In this document: positions 14,640 to 17,228 of the stretch, piece by piece | How positions within the stretch are numbered: position 1 is the first letter of the stretch | How the letters are laid out: each line of letters opens with the position of its first letter | Source of the DNA: CAJGBR01 sp045637425 | GTDB taxonomy: Bacteria; Bacteroidota; Bacteroidia; Bacteroidales; Rikenellaceae | Assembly: GCA_045637425.1 (NCBI GenBank) | Contig: JAZTZL010000008.1 | Coordinates: forward strand, 1 to 17,228 | Length of the DNA stretch: 17,228 nt | Reading direction: 5' to 3' | Program-made: the position numbers and the translations under genes | The notes under the pieces: model-generated | Seen by the model: the letters and a program-made list of their open reading frames with translations, nothing else | What the model was told of the DNA's origin: nothing | Database searches by the model: none

Positions 14640-15215
14640 ATGTTTAGAGAGACAATCGAAAATGATGAGATATTGCAACTGCCCGTCGGAACATTCGACG
14701 GAGAGATTGTTGTGATTGACAATCAAGAAGATATGCTCTCAGCAGTGGAATACCTCAGTCAATTCAAGGTGATTGGCTACGACACCGAAACCAAGCCTTC
14801 ATTCAAAAAAGGAGTTAGCAACAAGGTTTCACTACTGCAGCTCTCCGGAGCAGACCGATGTTATCTGATACGCCTTAATCAAACAAAATTGTCAGTCGAA
14901 ATGCTCGGCCTGCTCGAAAACGGGGCAATCACAAAGGTAGGAGCAGCAATCAGAGATGACATCAGATCAATGTGCCAACGCCAAAAATTCACACCTTCGG
15001 GTTTCGTAGATCTGCAGAGCATCGTGGGTGAGTTCGGAATCAAAGAACTGAGTGTAAAAAAAATGGCTGCGATAGTATTGGGTGTCAGAATATCAAAGGC
15101 TCAGCGACTAACAAATTGGGAAGCCAAAACATTAACCCCCTCACAGCAGAGTTACGCAGCAACTGATGCGTGGGTTTGTCGTGAGATTTACAATAAACTG
15201 ACTGCAAGTAAATAG
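14640..15215 (+). CDS. 3'-5' exonuclease, DEDDy type
   Basis: The gene encodes a 191-residue single-domain nuclease of the RNase D/WRN-like family. The catalytic metal ligands are Asp48 and Glu50 in GYDTETKPSF (motif I), Asp106 or Asp107 in AAIRDDIRSM (motif II), and Asp176 with Tyr172 in YAATDAWVC (motif III, the DEDDy class). No HRDC or helicase domain is attached, so target choice must come from the core or from partners. The rRNA methyltransferase begins 7 bp downstream, which suggests an RNA-related job such as rRNA or tRNA 3'-end trimming, but DNA substrates cannot be excluded. A weak -7 box precedes it, so it may start a separate transcript from the barrel protein. Confidence 0.9.
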   Translation: MFRETIENDEILQLPVGTFDGEIVVIDNQEDMLSAVEYLSQFKVIGYDTETKPSFKKGVSNKVSLLQLSGADRCYLIRLNQTKLSVEMLGLLENGAITKVGAAIRDDIRSMCQRQKFTPSGFVDLQSIVGEFGIKELSVKKMAAIVLGVRISKAQRLTNWEAKTLTPSQQSYAATDAWVCREIYNKLTASK

Positions 15216-15222
15216 GAATAAT

Positions 15223-16413
15223 ATGAGTTCAATGGAGAGCAAAATCATACTCAAACGTGGCAAGGAGAGCTCGCTGGAGCGTTTCCACCCGTGGATATTT
15301 TCAGGTGCAATAGCGCGAATCGAAGGCACACCAGCCGAGGGCGATATCGTGGCAGTATATGATGCTGAGGGCAATTTTCGAGCTCGAGGCCACTACCAGA
15401 TAGGTTCTATCACCGTTCGTATACTCACCTTTGAGGACGAGCCGATTGATTTCAATTGGTGGGGACTCAAACTTGAGAATGCCTATATGACACGACAAGC
15501 GTTGGGACTGACCGAAAATGCACAGACAAATTGCTACCGACTAGTACACGGCGAAGGAGATTTGCTACCTGGTTTGATTATTGATATATATGGTTCGACT
15601 GCCGTAATTCAGGCGCACACCGTGGGTATGTATCTTAGCCGTCAAACCATCGCAAAAGCTCTGAAGGTAATCTACGAAGACCGCCTGGTATCGATTTACG
15701 ATAAGAGTAGTGCTACGGTGCCGTTCAAGGCAGGACTCAATGCCATAGACGGCTATCTGTATGGCAGTAGTTCGGAGGCCGTAGTTCTCGAAAACGGCAA
15801 CAAGTTTGCAGTCGATTGGGAAACAGGACAAAAGACGGGATTCTTCCTTGACCAGCGAAACAACCGCGAATTGGTAAAACATTATAGCAAAGGACGAAAG
15901 GTGCTCAACACGTTCTGTTATACGGGAGGATTTTCAGTCTACGGACTAGACGGTGGAGCTACGTCTGTAACCTCAGTTGATAGTTCCGAACGCGCCGTAG
16001 AACTCGCAGCTCGAAATATCGCGCTGAACTTCGGAGCAGAGGCTCCACACCGTGCAGTAGCCTCGGACGTGTTCGACTTTTTCAAGAACGACAAAGAGCA
16101 GTACGACCTTATCATACTCGACCCACCAGCATTTGCCAAGCACCAAAAGGCATTAGGCAATGCTCTTCAAGGTTATAAGCGACTCAATGCCAAGGCCATA
16201 TCGCGAATTGCAGAGGGTGGTATTCTATTCACGTTCAGTTGTTCGCAGGCTGTAAACCGCGAGCAGTTCCGCAATGCAGTCTTCTCGGCAGCAGCAATTG
16301 CACGTCGCAATGTAAAAATATTACACCAACTGACTCAACCCGAAGACCACCCAATCAACATCTATCACCCTGAGGGAGAATACCTTAAGGGATTAGTTCT
16401 GTATGTAGAATAA
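15223..16413 (+). CDS. Class I SAM-dependent rRNA methyltransferase (RlmI/RlmK family)
   Basis: The 396-residue length is typical of E. coli RlmI, which makes m5C1962 in 23S rRNA. The N-terminal PUA-like RNA-binding domain (about 6-75) begins ILKRGKESSLERFHPWIFSG. A central region holds the family block TGQKTGFFLDQRNNR (201-215). The SAM-binding fold shows NTFCYTGGFSVY (229-240), the acidic loop SVDSSERAVE (251-260), and motif IV LDPPAF (299-304). The FSCSQ segment (338-342) carries the second cysteine expected of m5C enzymes. The PUA-MTase architecture makes an rRNA cytosine target likely, but the exact base is inferred from the family. It follows the exonuclease after 7 bp, and the radical SAM gene follows after 16 bp. 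Confidence 0.92.
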   Translation: MSSMESKIILKRGKESSLERFHPWIFSGAIARIEGTPAEGDIVAVYDAEGNFRARGHYQIGSITVRILTFEDEPIDFNWWGLKLENAYMTRQALGLTENAQTNCYRLVHGEGDLLPGLIIDIYGSTAVIQAHTVGMYLSRQTIAKALKVIYEDRLVSIYDKSSATVPFKAGLNAIDGYLYGSSSEAVVLENGNKFAVDWETGQKTGFFLDQRNNRELVKHYSKGRKVLNTFCYTGGFSVYGLDGGATSVTSVDSSERAVELAARNIALNFGAEAPHRAVASDVFDFFKNDKEQYDLIILDPPAFAKHQKALGNALQGYKRLNAKAISRIAEGGILFTFSCSQAVNREQFRNAVFSAAAIARRNVKILHQLTQPEDHPINIYHPEGEYLKGLVLYVE

Positions 16414-16429
16414 AAAAAACTGAACAAAT

Positions 16430-17200
16430 ATGGCAACAGCACTTTTCGAAAATGTAATTTTTGGTCCGATTCGTAGCCGCAGATTGGGTATATCACTCGG
16501 CATCAACCTATTGAGCTTAGACCAAAAACTCTGCAACTTTGAATGTATTTACTGTGAATGTGGCTGGCGTGGCAACGGCCGCAAGTCGTTCAACCCTAAA
16601 GAAGAGGTAATCGAACTGCTCAGCAGCAAATTGCAGCAGATGCACTCGGCGGGCGAACACCTCGACGTAATGACCTTTGCCGGCAATGGCGAACCTACGA
16701 CTCACCCCCACTTTGCAGATATTATTGATGCTACGTGCAAGGCTCGCGACCAATTCTTCCCCGAGGCTAAAATCGCAGTCCTGAGCAATGCTACGATGAT
16801 TGACCGCCCTGAAATCAGAGAGGCGCTGCTCAAGGTCGATGACAACATTCTGAAGTTGGACTCGGCATTCGAGCAGACCGTACAACTTATAAATCAACCT
16901 CACAAGGGTTACTCTGTCGCTAAAACCGTAGAAATGATGCAGAAGTTCGAAGGCAAAATGATTCTTCAGACTATGTTTCTGCGTGGCACATACGAAGGCG
17001 CAGTCGTAGACAATACGACCGAAGAGGAGGTTTCTGCGTGGTTGGAGCTGGTGAAAAAGATTGCTCCGCGAAAAGTTATGATTTACACCATCGACCGAGA
17101 TACTCCGGCACAAGATTTGCATAAGGTATCGGTAGAAGATTTGAAACAGATTGCAAGTAGAGTTGAGGCGCTCGGCATCGAGTGTAGTGTGGCAGGATAA
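16430..17200 (+). CDS. Radical SAM protein, COG0731 (wyosine synthase-related) type
   Basis: The gene encodes a 256-residue enzyme with the 4Fe-4S motif CNFECIYC (Cys35, Cys39, Cys42), preceded by FGPIRSRRLGISLGINLL (11-28). That opening is characteristic of the COG0731 group related to archaeal tRNA wyosine synthase TYW1. The SAM-binding segment FAGNGEPTTHP lies near residues 83-93. Bacteria do not make wyosine, so the substrate here is unknown. No flavodoxin domain or extra C-terminal cluster is attached. The protein should act in the cytosol under low oxygen. It lies 16 bp after the methyltransferase, consistent with an RNA-modification theme, and its stop is 28 bp before the window end. 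No terminator is visible in that remainder. Confidence 0.88.
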   Translation: MATALFENVIFGPIRSRRLGISLGINLLSLDQKLCNFECIYCECGWRGNGRKSFNPKEEVIELLSSKLQQMHSAGEHLDVMTFAGNGEPTTHPHFADIIDATCKARDQFFPEAKIAVLSNATMIDRPEIREALLKVDDNILKLDSAFEQTVQLINQPHKGYSVAKTVEMMQKFEGKMILQTMFLRGTYEGAVVDNTTEEEVSAWLELVKKIAPRKVMIYTIDRDTPAQDLHKVSVEDLKQIASRVEALGIECSVAG

Positions 17201-17228
17201 CAATCTGTTCAATTTCGCATAAAAAGCC

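Overview
The window looks like a piece of a Bacteroidales (phylum Bacteroidota) chromosome. Several signs agree. The predicted promoters follow the Bacteroidota pattern TTTG, about 20 bp, TAnnTTTG, and not the E. coli -35/-10 pattern. Most starts lack a clear Shine-Dalgarno sequence. The catalytic and regulatory chains of aspartate carbamoyltransferase are adjacent, the lipoprotein thioredoxin is of a type common in the group, the gene density is high, and the remnant integrase is of the Bacteroides mobile-element type. Family-level placement (for example Rikenellaceae) would be a guess.

The left 3.2 kb is accessory and visibly AT-rich. It holds a decayed tyrosine integrase (141-1406, minus) with an in-frame stop and a lost 3' end, a pair of 21-bp direct repeats over its promoter, a small DUF2795 gene with its own terminator, an intergenic stretch that may encode a plus-strand small RNA, and a two-gene unit of unrecognised secreted proteins behind a textbook promoter.

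From 3189 to 9357 eight minus-strand genes are packed with gaps of 14 bp or less, or with short overlaps. Their order of transcription is dispanin/CD225 membrane protein, dapB, lepB, IMPACT/YigZ family, pyrB, pyrI, PduO-type cobalamin adenosyltransferase, and a thioredoxin-fold lipoprotein. They look like one operon mixing lysine/diaminopimelate synthesis, protein export, pyrimidine synthesis and envelope redox functions.

A 181-bp divergent spacer (9358-9538) separates this from a plus-strand run: hflX, upp (uracil salvage), a bacterial SUI1/eIF1-like factor, and a 939-residue exported protein with a HEXXH metallopeptidase domain and a probable outer-membrane barrel. After a 60-bp gap come a DEDDy 3'-5' exonuclease, an RlmI-like rRNA methyltransferase and a COG0731-type radical SAM protein. 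HflX, the SUI1-like factor and the methyltransferase all concern the ribosome. De novo pyrimidine genes (pyrBI) and the salvage gene (upp) lie on opposite sides of the divergent spacer.

I found no CRISPR array, defence island, tRNA, rRNA or complete mobile element. The items most worth a second look are the HEXXH/barrel protein, the repeats over the integrase promoter, and the possible small RNA at about 1982-2126.
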